From: CAZQFV01 sp964613665
GTDB taxonomy: Bacteria > Chloroflexota > Chloroflexia > DTKN01
DNA: 64,000 bases
Reading direction: 5' to 3'
NCBI GenBank assembly: GCA_964613665.1
Contig: CAZTIG010000008.1
Coordinates: 30,514 to 94,513 of the forward strand
Part shown: positions 33,183 through 40,906 of the stretch, piece by piece
Layout: each line of letters begins with the position of its first letter
How positions within the stretch are numbered: the first letter of the stretch is position 1
Position numbers and translations under genes: made by a program
The notes under the pieces: generated by a model
Databases searched by the model: none
What the model was told of the DNA's origin: nothing
Seen by the model: the letters and a program-made list of their open reading frames with translations, nothing else

Positions 33183-35885
33183 ATGCCTCGTCGTTGGAAC
33201 TGGCAGCGGATCGCGGCAACGGCCGGGATCCTCATCCTGCTCCTGGGCATCATGACGGCGGTGCTCCTGTTCTTCAATGTGGGGACGACGCCGGTCGTGG
33301 GTGCGGTCAAGGTCATCATCGCCATCGGCCTGGTGGTGAACTGGGGGCTGATGAACATGCCCACCCCCAAGCCGCCCACCGGCGATTTTGTCCTGGGCAT
33401 TGCGACCCTGGGAGAGGAGAAGGTTTCAGGGGAAGCCCTCTCGGGCCGTGTGCGGCCTCCCCACATGTACCTGCTGCCCTGGTCGCGCAAGCGACTGCCC
33501 CCGGAGACGCCGCTCGGCGACGACGGCCAACCGCTGCCGCTGCTGCCTCCGCCGGCCGGAGGCGAGGAGGTCAGCGATGTCATCTACCACCAGCTCCAGG
33601 TGAACCTGGCGGAAAAGGGCTGCGCTGGCGCGGCTGTGTGGCGACTGCCCTTTGTCGGCAGCGCGCAGGAGGCCCAGGATCGCGGCAGGGAACAGCGCGT
33701 GGATGCCGTCCTGTGGGGCTGGGTGCCTGCCGAGACGCGCTCCAAGGCCTTGCCCTGCTTCCTCCTCCTGCGCCCGCTGGAGCCGCCCGCCCAGCCCGGC
33801 CACGCCCGGCTCATGGGCATCCCCTCTTTCCGCCTCAGCGAGGAGCGGGTGGTCCGGCTGCCCCGCGGGGCAATCGGGGCCACGCTACTGGCCTCCTTCA
33901 CCGCCGGTCTGGCCCACTACGCTTGTGGCAACTACGAGGGGGCTATCAACGAGTTCCATGCCGCCCTGATCCGGGCCATGATCGAAGCCGACGAGGTCAC
34001 CCAGAGCGACATGGCCGCCACTGGACTGGTTCACTTCTTCCTGGGCAATGCCCACTTCTGGCGCGAGGAGTGGAAGGAGGCCGAGCAGTCGTACCGGGCC
34101 GCCAGCGAGCTGCTGCCGCAGATGGCCGCCTGCCACCACAACATGGGGCTGCTGCACTGGCGGCGGGGGGACCGGGAGAAGGCCGCCGAGGCGCTGCGCC
34201 TGGCCCTGACCCTGGCCCCGGAGTCGGCGATTGTCCACTACAACCTCGGCCTGATCTACCGCGAGCAGGGCCGCCTGCCCGAGGCCATCAGTGAGTTTCA
34301 GGCGACCACGCGGCTTGATCCCGCCATGGCCGAGCCCCATCGGCTGCTCGGCCTGATCTATCGCCAGCAGAAGCAGACAGACGAGGCCTTTGCCGCCTTC
34401 CGCGAGGCGTTGTCCGTTCGTCCGCAGTACCCGGAGGTGCACCGCGACCTGGCCGAGCTGTACCAGGACCGCGAGATGCCGGAACTGGCCCTGAAGGAGC
34501 TCCGCCTGGCCGTCCAGCAGCAGCCGGAGCACGCCGAAAGCTACCTGCGCCTGGGCCGGCTGCACCTGCAGTTGGGCAACCTGGACGAGGCGGTCGATGC
34601 CTACCAGGAGGCGATCCGCCTGCGCCCCGACTACACCGACGCCCACTACGAGCTGGGTGTCACCTACAAGCGCCAGGGACGGACCGACCTGGCCGCCAGC
34701 CAGTTCCAGGAAGCTACCAGCGTTGCCGCCGACACCGCCGAGACGCACATCAACCTGGGGTTGGCCCACCGCAGCCAGAACCGTCTGGCCGATGCCGAGA
34801 GCGAGTTCTCGCGGGCGCTGGAGCTCGACCCGCAGAACGCCGAGGCCCATTTCTGCCTGGGCCTGGTCTACAAGGATCGCGGCCACCCCAACATGGCAAT
34901 CATCGAGCTGGAGGAGGCCCTCTCCTTGGACCCGGGCCTGATCGCCGCCTACGACACGTTGAGCCGGATCTACCAGGAGAAGGGCGAGCTCGATCATGCG
35001 GTCGAGATTCTGCAGCGCAACCTGCGCGCCCGTCCCGACGACGCCGAGGCGATGTATCGTCTGGCGAACATGGTCGTCGCCCAGGCCCGCGCCCGGCGCA
35101 TGCCGCAGGGCGTCTCCGCCGCTGTCGAGCTGTACCGCCGCGTCATCGAGCTGCAGCCCGACCACGCCGAGGCCCAGTTCAACCTGGGGGTGGCCTACCT
35201 GTCCCAGAGCGATCCCGAGGCGGCCGCGCCGGCCCTCATGGAGGCTGCCAGGCTGCGGCCCCGCGATGCTCAGTTCCAGTTGGTCCTGGGTGAAACGTGC
35301 CACAAGCTGGGCCGCTACGAGGATGCGGCACAGGCGCTCCGCCAGGCAGTGGAGCTGGACCCGACGAATGTCGCCGCGCGCTTGCTGCTGGGTTCGGCCT
35401 GCCGGCACCTGGGACTGCTGGATGAAGCCCGCGAGACCGTCACCGACGCGCTGCGCTTCCGGCCGGGCGATACCGAGGCCTTTTACCAACTGGGCCTGAC
35501 CTACGCCGCCCTGAAGGAGTACGACCAGGCCATCACCCACCTGCAACAGACCATCCAGCAGGATCCGACCCACGCCGGGGCACACTACAACCTGAGCGTT
35601 GCCCTGGCTGCCAAGGGAGACCTGGCGGGTGCAGTAGCCAGTCTGCAGGAGGCGATCCGTCTGAATCCGGAGGACGTCGAAGCCTACAACGCCCTGGGGG
35701 TGACCCTGCGCGAGATGGGGCGGTTGCCGGATGCCATCAACGTCTTCCGCCAGGCGGTGCAGCTACACCCGCGCTATGCCCGCAGCTACTACTTGCTGGG
35801 GAAAGCGTACCAAGCGTTGGGTGACACGGCCCGCGCCGTGCAAGCCTTTCATCGCTACGAGGAGCTGGCCCACGGGGAGGATTAG
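33183..35885 (+). CDS. Large membrane-anchored TPR-repeat protein
   Basis: ATG 33183 with AGGTGA upstream is chosen over GTG 33174. 900 residues: two N-terminal hydrophobic segments (about 10-35 and 43-60), a domain of about 180 residues of unknown type (VIYHQLQVNLAEKGC region), then roughly 15-17 tetratricopeptide repeats from about residue 250 to the end, with typical phrases such as YNLGLIYREQGRLPEAISEF and YNALGVTLREMGRLPDAINV. TPR arrays bind protein partners. No enzymatic domain is seen. Confidence 0.85.
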   Translation: MPRRWNWQRIAATAGILILLLGIMTAVLLFFNVGTTPVVGAVKVIIAIGLVVNWGLMNMPTPKPPTGDFVLGIATLGEEKVSGEALSGRVRPPHMYLLPWSRKRLPPETPLGDDGQPLPLLPPPAGGEEVSDVIYHQLQVNLAEKGCAGAAVWRLPFVGSAQEAQDRGREQRVDAVLWGWVPAETRSKALPCFLLLRPLEPPAQPGHARLMGIPSFRLSEERVVRLPRGAIGATLLASFTAGLAHYACGNYEGAINEFHAALIRAMIEADEVTQSDMAATGLVHFFLGNAHFWREEWKEAEQSYRAASELLPQMAACHHNMGLLHWRRGDREKAAEALRLALTLAPESAIVHYNLGLIYREQGRLPEAISEFQATTRLDPAMAEPHRLLGLIYRQQKQTDEAFAAFREALSVRPQYPEVHRDLAELYQDREMPELALKELRLAVQQQPEHAESYLRLGRLHLQLGNLDEAVDAYQEAIRLRPDYTDAHYELGVTYKRQGRTDLAASQFQEATSVAADTAETHINLGLAHRSQNRLADAESEFSRALELDPQNAEAHFCLGLVYKDRGHPNMAIIELEEALSLDPGLIAAYDTLSRIYQEKGELDHAVEILQRNLRARPDDAEAMYRLANMVVAQARARRMPQGVSAAVELYRRVIELQPDHAEAQFNLGVAYLSQSDPEAAAPALMEAARLRPRDAQFQLVLGETCHKLGRYEDAAQALRQAVELDPTNVAARLLLGSACRHLGLLDEARETVTDALRFRPGDTEAFYQLGLTYAALKEYDQAITHLQQTIQQDPTHAGAHYNLSVALAAKGDLAGAVASLQEAIRLNPEDVEAYNALGVTLREMGRLPDAINVFRQAVQLHPRYARSYYLLGKAYQALGDTARAVQAFHRYEELAHGED

Positions 35886-35927
35886 GCCTGCGGCAGCGGC
35901 CTGCAGGGACCAGGGCCGCCGGTGAAG

Positions 35928-36476
35928 CTACTCCAACGGAAAGGTGAAGAACAGCGCCACTTCCCCTTCCTCGTAGTACTGCTCGTGGTAACCGCTGAAG
36001 GCCAGCCCCAGCCTCTGGGCCATGGCGATGGCCGCGGCGTTGCGGGCCTGTGTTTCCAGGACGATGGCCCGCAGCCCGTGGGCGCGGCCCCAGGCAAACA
36101 CCTCCTGCATCAGGCGGGTACCCCAGTGGTGGCGACGTTTCTGCGGGGCCACCGCCATCACGTCCACCCACCCTATGCGCTGCCCGGGGTTGATCCCCAC
36201 GCCGATGTAGCCGTAGAGGATGTTCTCTTCCTCCAGGACGAGGGTCAGCGCCCGGCGCTGCCATCCCGCCGCCAGGCGCTCCTGCAGGCCCGGAGCCGTG
36301 AGCACGATGGGGCGCGGCAGGCGCACCGGCCGGAAGGTGACAAAGAGGCCCTCCTCTCCCTCCGCCAGCACGTCGCCGCGCTGGACGCGCATCTGCCAGA
36401 CCTGGCCGGTGCGATACGAGGCGTCCACCGCCAAGCAGGCGTGCAGGTCGCCTGGTGTGGCCGGCCTGATGATCAT
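35928..36476 (-). CDS. GNAT-family N-acetyltransferase
   Basis: 182 residues. The acetyl-CoA-binding region VDVMAVAPQKRRHHWGTRLM and the later LETQARNAAAIAMAQRLGLA are typical of GNAT enzymes. The acceptor (small molecule or protein N-terminus) is unknown. Its ATG overlaps the stop of the AI-2E-family gene upstream. Confidence 0.85.
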   Translation of the reverse strand: MIIRPATPGDLHACLAVDASYRTGQVWQMRVQRGDVLAEGEEGLFVTFRPVRLPRPIVLTAPGLQERLAAGWQRRALTLVLEEENILYGYIGVGINPGQRIGWVDVMAVAPQKRRHHWGTRLMQEVFAWGRAHGLRAIVLETQARNAAAIAMAQRLGLAFSGYHEQYYEEGEVALFFTFPLE

Positions 36477-37606
36477 GGGGCCTCCTTCTTCTTCTTGCGG
36501 CGGAAGAGGCGCAGCGGCTGCCGCCGTACAGGTTCATCGTAGAGGACAGGCTTGTCCATGAGCTTGGCGTATAGGTAGCGCAGCACGATCTTGATCGAGG
36601 CGGCGATCGGCACTGCCAGGAGCAGTCCCAGCATACCCGCGATGTTTTCCCCCGCCAGGACGGCAAAGAGCACCACCAGGGGTGGCAGGTCCACCAGGTA
36701 GCCGATCAGGGGCGGGAGGATGATGTTCTCCTCTACCTGGTTCATGCCCAGGTAGATGACCACAATGACGATGGCCAAGGTGACGTGGCTCCAGCCGAAT
36801 GGGGGTGGCTGGAAGAGCGTCACCAGGATGGTGATCGCCGCCGATAGGTTCGGCCCCAGGATCGGGACAATGTCCAGTATGCCGCCGATCAGGGCCAACA
36901 GGATGGCGAAGCGTACGCCGAGGATGCTCAGGGCAATGCCCAGCACCACGCTGACGAAGGCGATGCGCAGTAGCTGGGCCCGCACATAGGCAGTCACGGT
37001 GGTGTGGATGCGCCGTAGCAGGGGCAGGGCCTCGGCCTGGACCTGCGGCGGCAGGGAAGCCACCAGTCCCTGGGACCATCTCTCCCCAAAGAGCAGGAGG
37101 TAGAAGGTGGCGACCAAGTAGATGATGACGCTGAACACGGTACCAAAGGCCAGCCGGACGGCAGCGACGAGCTGCCCTGGCAGCGCCCCGGCCAGGCTTC
37201 CTACCCAGTCCGCCACCTGGTCGCTGAGGTTCGTCAGGTCCAGCCTGAACCCCAGCAGGTCCACCTGGCTGTTCTCGAGGACGAAATCCTGAATGGAGGC
37301 GACGATCCCGGGGACATCCTTGACCAGCTCGTTGTACTGGCTGACCACCAGCGGGATCAGTGCAGTGAGCGCCCAGGCGATGAGACCTCCCGCTACCAGG
37401 TACAGAACGATGATCCAGATGAACTTGGGTAGGCGGGTCTTGCTCGCCAGCCACTTGACCAGGGGGTGGGCGATGTAGGCCGTGAGCAGCGCCCAGAAAA
37501 AGGGCATCACGATTTCCTGGACGCGGTACAAGAAGAGCACGGCCAGGAGCAAAAGCACCCATACGGTGATGGCTTTGGCTCGCGGAGAGAAGCGAATCGC
37601 CTCCAC
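36473..37606 (-). CDS. AI-2E family transporter (PerM-like permease)
   Basis: I chose GTG 37606, preceded by AAGGGG; an in-frame GTG at 37630 lacks a ribosome-binding site. About 377 residues with seven to eight membrane segments. The C-terminal core LIGGILDIVPILGPNLSAAI and the later PLIGYLVDLPPLVVLFAVLA are family hallmarks. Members export small molecules or ions; despite the name, a role with autoinducer-2 is not implied. Confidence 0.88.
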   Translation of the reverse strand: MEAIRFSPRAKAITVWVLLLLAVLFLYRVQEIVMPFFWALLTAYIAHPLVKWLASKTRLPKFIWIIVLYLVAGGLIAWALTALIPLVVSQYNELVKDVPGIVASIQDFVLENSQVDLLGFRLDLTNLSDQVADWVGSLAGALPGQLVAAVRLAFGTVFSVIIYLVATFYLLLFGERWSQGLVASLPPQVQAEALPLLRRIHTTVTAYVRAQLLRIAFVSVVLGIALSILGVRFAILLALIGGILDIVPILGPNLSAAITILVTLFQPPPFGWSHVTLAIVIVVIYLGMNQVEENIILPPLIGYLVDLPPLVVLFAVLAGENIAGMLGLLLAVPIAASIKIVLRYLYAKLMDKPVLYDEPVRRQPLRLFRRKKKKEAP

Positions 37607-37714
37607 AGGATTGCCCCTTCGCAGATGCACCGATCAGCCGGCACCACCCCATCGTATCAGGGAACAGCCAGGCGCTGCGCTGCCAGCCAACCCCAACGCC
37701 ACCGGGCCTGCTCC

Positions 37715-37743
37715 ATTATACACGGAAGGAGGGGAAATCGCAA
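37715..37743 (-). promoter_or_regulatory. Promoter for the AI-2E-family gene
   Basis: Minus strand: TTGCGA (37743-37738), 17-bp spacer, TATAAT (37720-37715). The 5' leader is about 100 nt. Confidence 0.65.
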
Positions 37744-37747
37744 CGAC

Positions 37748-37776
37748 TTGTCGAAGGGGGCAAGTTGTGTTATGAT
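37748..37776 (+). promoter_or_regulatory. Promoter for tRNA-Leu
   Basis: TTGTCG (37748-37753), 17-bp spacer, TATGAT (37771-37776). The tRNA starts 8 bp after the -10 box, the usual initiation distance, so transcription may begin at or near the tRNA 5' end. Confidence 0.6.
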
Positions 37777-37784
37777 TCGGATCC

Positions 37785-37865
37785 GGGCGAGTGGTGGAAC
37801 GGCAGACACGCATGCCCTAGGAGCATGTGCCGGGAGGCATGAGGGTTCGAGTCCCTCCTCGCCCA
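37785..37865 (+). tRNA. tRNA-Leu (anticodon UAG)
   Basis: The acceptor arms GGGCGAG and CTCGCCC pair fully, followed by discriminator A. Anticodon stem CATGC/GCATG encloses loop CCTAGGA, giving anticodon UAG. A long variable arm (TGCC/GGCA) is typical of class II leucine tRNAs. The T-arm is GAGGG-TTCGAGT-CCCTC. The CCA end is not encoded. Confidence 0.95.
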
Positions 37866-37877
37866 CTGGCGGACCGT

Positions 37878-38327
37878 TCAGCCTGCTGTCCCTTCCTCCA
37901 TCAGCGTGACGAGCATGTCCAGTACCTTGCACAGGCACTGGCGATCCTCCGCAGAAAGGAGGGAGAGGAGCTTCCGGGCCTGCTGCTGGCGACCTGCCTT
38001 GACCTCGTCCATGAGGCAATGCCCGCGCTCGGTCAAGTGCACGACGACGGAGCGGCGGTCATCCTGTTGGCGCTGCCGTTCCACCAGGCCCCGCTCGAGC
38101 AGCCGGTCCACGATCCCGGTCATGGAAGCTGCGCTCTGCCGGGCCGCTGTCGCCAGGGGGCCCATGCGCGACTCTCCCGATCTACCCTCAAGGATGTTCA
38201 GGGCGACGAACTGCGGAAAGGTCAGCCCGTAGCGCATCAGGTTGCGGTCGAGGTGCTGCTGTAGTGCGCCCAGCAGACGGGGCAGCAGCACGGTCACGGT
38301 TTCCAGATCTTGCTCCAGCGTGTCCAC
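37878..38327 (-). CDS. MarR-family transcriptional regulator
   Basis: 149 residues with the MarR winged-helix layout: LTFPQFVALNILEGR, the recognition-helix region LATAARQSAASMTGIVDRLL, and the wing ERQRQQDDRRSVVVHLTERG. Binds DNA as a dimer and usually responds to small phenolic or oxidative signals. A perfect 15-bp palindrome lies in its own 5' leader, suggesting autoregulation. Confidence 0.9.
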   Translation of the reverse strand: MDTLEQDLETVTVLLPRLLGALQQHLDRNLMRYGLTFPQFVALNILEGRSGESRMGPLATAARQSAASMTGIVDRLLERGLVERQRQQDDRRSVVVHLTERGHCLMDEVKAGRQQQARKLLSLLSAEDRQCLCKVLDMLVTLMEEGTAG

Positions 38328-38362
38328 GCGATGACTCCTGCAGGTGGAGTTTGGGCTAGCGT

Positions 38363-38377
38363 TGTGAATAGTTCACA
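38363..38377. promoter_or_regulatory. Palindromic operator candidate for the MarR regulator
   Basis: TGTGAA-TAG-TTCACA is a perfect 6-3-6 palindrome about 35 bp upstream of the marR start and downstream of its -10 box, a position where a bound repressor would block transcription. Confidence 0.6.
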
Positions 38378-38399
38378 GGCGTGTTATTTTGCTGCATTA

Positions 38400-38428
38400 A
38401 GTATATCACGGCACCGGGTCCTTGTCAA
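38400..38428 (-). promoter_or_regulatory. Promoter for the MarR gene
   Basis: Minus strand: TTGACA (38428-38423), 17-bp spacer, TATACT (38405-38400). Confidence 0.7.
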
Positions 38429-38890
38429 ACGGCGACGCCCGAGGTACAGTGCAACGACAAGCCGGTGTGTAAGCAGCGCGCCGGCTGCCGCATGGCGCTG
38501 CGGGCTGGGTTGCGCCTGCGAGGACGCAGAGAGCGCCGAGTCAAGAGAACAACGCGTCTGTCGCGGCGACTCTGCGCCAGCGGCCACCTCTGCGTCCTCT
38601 GGGGGAGGCTTTGCCGAGGCAGTATGGCCGATCCTGTGCCACCGGGCTGGGCCAGGATGACTTGTCGCGCCATCGCCCTGACAACACCGGCCATGGCCAT
38701 GAACGCAAAGGGCAGGCCAGGCGGCCGCCTGTGCCCGCGACAACCGCTGCTCTAGCGCAGGAGGTTGCCGCGCCGTAGTTGGCCCGGGTCGTGGTCCGGG
38801 CGGGGGTGGGTGTGCTGAGGGGGTGTCATGTGACGGAGGCCCCTTGCCATCGGCCCTGTCTGCGGATATAATGGCAGCTGGAGGTGGCCC
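38429..38890. other. Non-coding stretch with an inverted repeat
   Basis: About 460 bp between the marR promoter and the next gene. GAGGACGCAGAG (38520-38531) and its exact complement CTCTGCGTCCTC (38588-38599) form a 12-bp inverted repeat. A TATAAT at 38877 lies just before the next start but has no good -35. ORFs here show no protein features. Confidence 0.5.
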
Positions 38891-39970
38891 ATGTTGGTGC
38901 GGAAACGGTTGGACCCGGCCATCTTGAACCTGCCGGTGGAGAAGATGCGCTCCGGCTACTACGCCGACCAGGACCTCTCGCGAGCACAGCAGGTCCTGCT
39001 CCGCGATGGCCATCATCCGCACGTCCTCGTGGTCGTGTACCAGAGGCAGGAGGCGGTGGTCTGTGGCACCGATGAAGCCATCGCCATTCTGAAGCTGTGC
39101 AGCGGGTTCCCCGATCCGTCGGGCAACTGGACTCCGGGCTGGGAGTCGTTGCGTGTCCTGAGCCTGTACGATGGGGAACGGGCCGCGCCCGATGAGCCGG
39201 TACTGACCATCGCCGGCGACTATGCTTGCTTTGCCCAACTGGAGACCGACTTTCTGGGGGTACTGGCGCGGCGCACTCGCGTGGCCACCAACACGACCGC
39301 GGTGGTGGAGGCTGCGGGGGGCAAGCCCGTCCTATTCTTCCCGGCGCGCTTCGACCACCACCTGGTGCAGACCGGCGATGGGTACGCCGCCTACATCAGT
39401 GGGGCGCTGGGCGTGGGCACCGCCGCCCAGGGGGCCTGGTGGGGCAGCCCGGGCGTGGCCACCGTCCCAGTCTCCCTGATTGCCTGCTACGGCGGCGATA
39501 CGGTGCGGGCGGCGGTCAAGTTTGCCGAGAAGGTGGGCGAGAGCATCGACCTGATCGTCTCGGCCGAATTCGCTGGCGACGCCGTCGGCACGGCCCTGGC
39601 CCTGGCCGGCCGATTGGGCCGCCGCCTCTGGGGTGTGCGGCTGGGCACGGAGGAGCCTTTGGCCGCCCCCGCGGGCAGGGCGGGTGGCGGTGCTGCCGGC
39701 GTGGGCCCCCAGCAAGTCGTGAGCGTGCGCCGGGCCCTGGATCAGGCCGGCTATGAGCATGTCAAGATCGTCGTCGCCGACGACTTTACCCCGCAGTCGA
39801 TACGCGCCTACGAGGAGGCCGGCGTGCCGGTGGACGCCTACGCCGTCGGCCGCTATCTCCTGCAGGGCGATTTCGCCTACGCCGCCGACGTGGTCGAGGT
39901 GGACGGCCGGCCCTGCACGCGTGCCGGATTCCACTATTGTCCCAGCAATCGCCTGAGCCTGGTGACCTAG
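38891..39970 (+). CDS. Nicotinate phosphoribosyltransferase family protein
   Basis: 359 residues. GYYADQDLSRAQQVL at the N-terminus, VLARRTRVATNTTAVVEAAG with the following FFPARFDHH, and VSLIACYGGDTVRAAVKFAE fit the NAPRTase/QAPRTase barrel in its short PncB2-like form. It would join nicotinate to PRPP for NAD salvage. GGAGG precedes the ATG, with TATAAT further upstream. Confidence 0.85.
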   Translation: MLVRKRLDPAILNLPVEKMRSGYYADQDLSRAQQVLLRDGHHPHVLVVVYQRQEAVVCGTDEAIAILKLCSGFPDPSGNWTPGWESLRVLSLYDGERAAPDEPVLTIAGDYACFAQLETDFLGVLARRTRVATNTTAVVEAAGGKPVLFFPARFDHHLVQTGDGYAAYISGALGVGTAAQGAWWGSPGVATVPVSLIACYGGDTVRAAVKFAEKVGESIDLIVSAEFAGDAVGTALALAGRLGRRLWGVRLGTEEPLAAPAGRAGGGAAGVGPQQVVSVRRALDQAGYEHVKIVVADDFTPQSIRAYEEAGVPVDAYAVGRYLLQGDFAYAADVVEVDGRPCTRAGFHYCPSNRLSLVT

Positions 39971-40050
39971 TGGGCCTTGGACACGGCGTCACGGATGATG
40001 CTGTTGGCGCGCGACCCATGCCCAAGGTGCAGGCCCCGCAGGAGTTGCCG

Positions 40051-40707
40051 ATGGACATCGCTTCCCGCATCGAGCATACCTTGCTCCGCCCGGACAGCAC
40101 CGAGGCCGAGCTGCGCCTGCTCTGTATGGCGGCCGAGGACCACCGCTTGGCCGCGATCGTCGTCCCGCCGGTCTGGGCTCGCTTTGCCGTGACCGCACTG
40201 GCCGGTTCCGCTGTCCGTGTGTGCGTGGTGGTAGGCTATCCGCTGGGGATGCACACCTCCTCGGCCAAGGGGCTGGAGGCGCGGCTTGCTCTGGAGGAAG
40301 GCGCGGTGGAGATCACCCTGGTGCCCAACCTGGCGGCTTTCAAGAGCGGCTACCGCCAGACCTTCTCCCAGGACATCGCCTACGTCCTGAGGCAGTGCCG
40401 ACTGGTGAACCCCGATGCGCTGGTCAAGGTCTTGCTCTACGGGGATCTGCTGAACTCGGGCGAACAGCGCGAGGTGGTGCGCCTGGTGCAGGAGAGCGGC
40501 GGGCGTTTCGTCGTGCTGGGAGCCTACAAGCCGCAGCCCGTCGCCCCGTCGCTGGTGCGGTGGTTCCAGGAGATGCTTGCTGCAAGGACCCAATTGGGTA
40601 TCCTGGGCGAGGTGCGCTCCTTGGAGGAAGCCCGCCCGCTTCTGGACCTGGGGATCGCCCGCCTGGCCACGCCATGGGGGGCAGAGATCGCGGCGGCAGG
40701 GAAGTAG
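40051..40707 (+). CDS. DeoC-fold protein without the aldolase catalytic residues
   Basis: Start at ATG 40051 with CAGGAG upstream; 218 residues. The N-terminus IASRIEHTLLRPDSTEAELR and VVVGYPLGMHTSSAKGLEAR match deoxyribose-phosphate aldolase. But the catalytic region that reads EIDMV in the family is EITLVPN here, the Schiff-base motif KTSTGF is replaced by LGAYKPQPVAP, and the KAAGG segment by LGEVRS. All three expected active-site residues (Asp, Lys, Lys) are missing by my alignment, so aldolase activity is unlikely. Confidence 0.7.
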   Translation: MDIASRIEHTLLRPDSTEAELRLLCMAAEDHRLAAIVVPPVWARFAVTALAGSAVRVCVVVGYPLGMHTSSAKGLEARLALEEGAVEITLVPNLAAFKSGYRQTFSQDIAYVLRQCRLVNPDALVKVLLYGDLLNSGEQREVVRLVQESGGRFVVLGAYKPQPVAPSLVRWFQEMLAARTQLGILGEVRSLEEARPLLDLGIARLATPWGAEIAAAGK

Positions 40708-40853
40708 CGTCCTGTGGAGGGCTCGCTCCCTGGCGAACCGCGACGTGGGCAAAACGACGGCTCTCCTGATGGCGCACCGGCATCTCTCACGGCATCTCGA
40801 GGCAGGGTTGTGCCAGGGCTGCACCAACAGATCAAGGAGAACCGGCTATCGCC

Positions 40854-40895
40854 AATCACCGATCGTAGATCGTCAATCGTCGATCGCAAATCGCA
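40854..40895. repeat. Heptameric tandem repeat (6 units)
   Basis: AATCACC, GATCGTA, GATCGTC, AATCGTC, GATCGCA and AATCGCA follow without gaps, directly before the ribosome-binding site of the next gene. Confidence 0.65.
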
Positions 40896-40906
40896 AGGAG
40901 TTGGCC

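Noticed and set aside
33900..35880. CRISPR or DNA satellite in the repetitive TPR region
   Set aside because: The periodicity is at protein level (34 residues) with diverged DNA; there are no identical repeats with unique spacers.
40051..40707. Ordinary deoxyribose-phosphate aldolase
   Set aside because: The catalytic Asp and both Lys motifs are not found at the expected positions.
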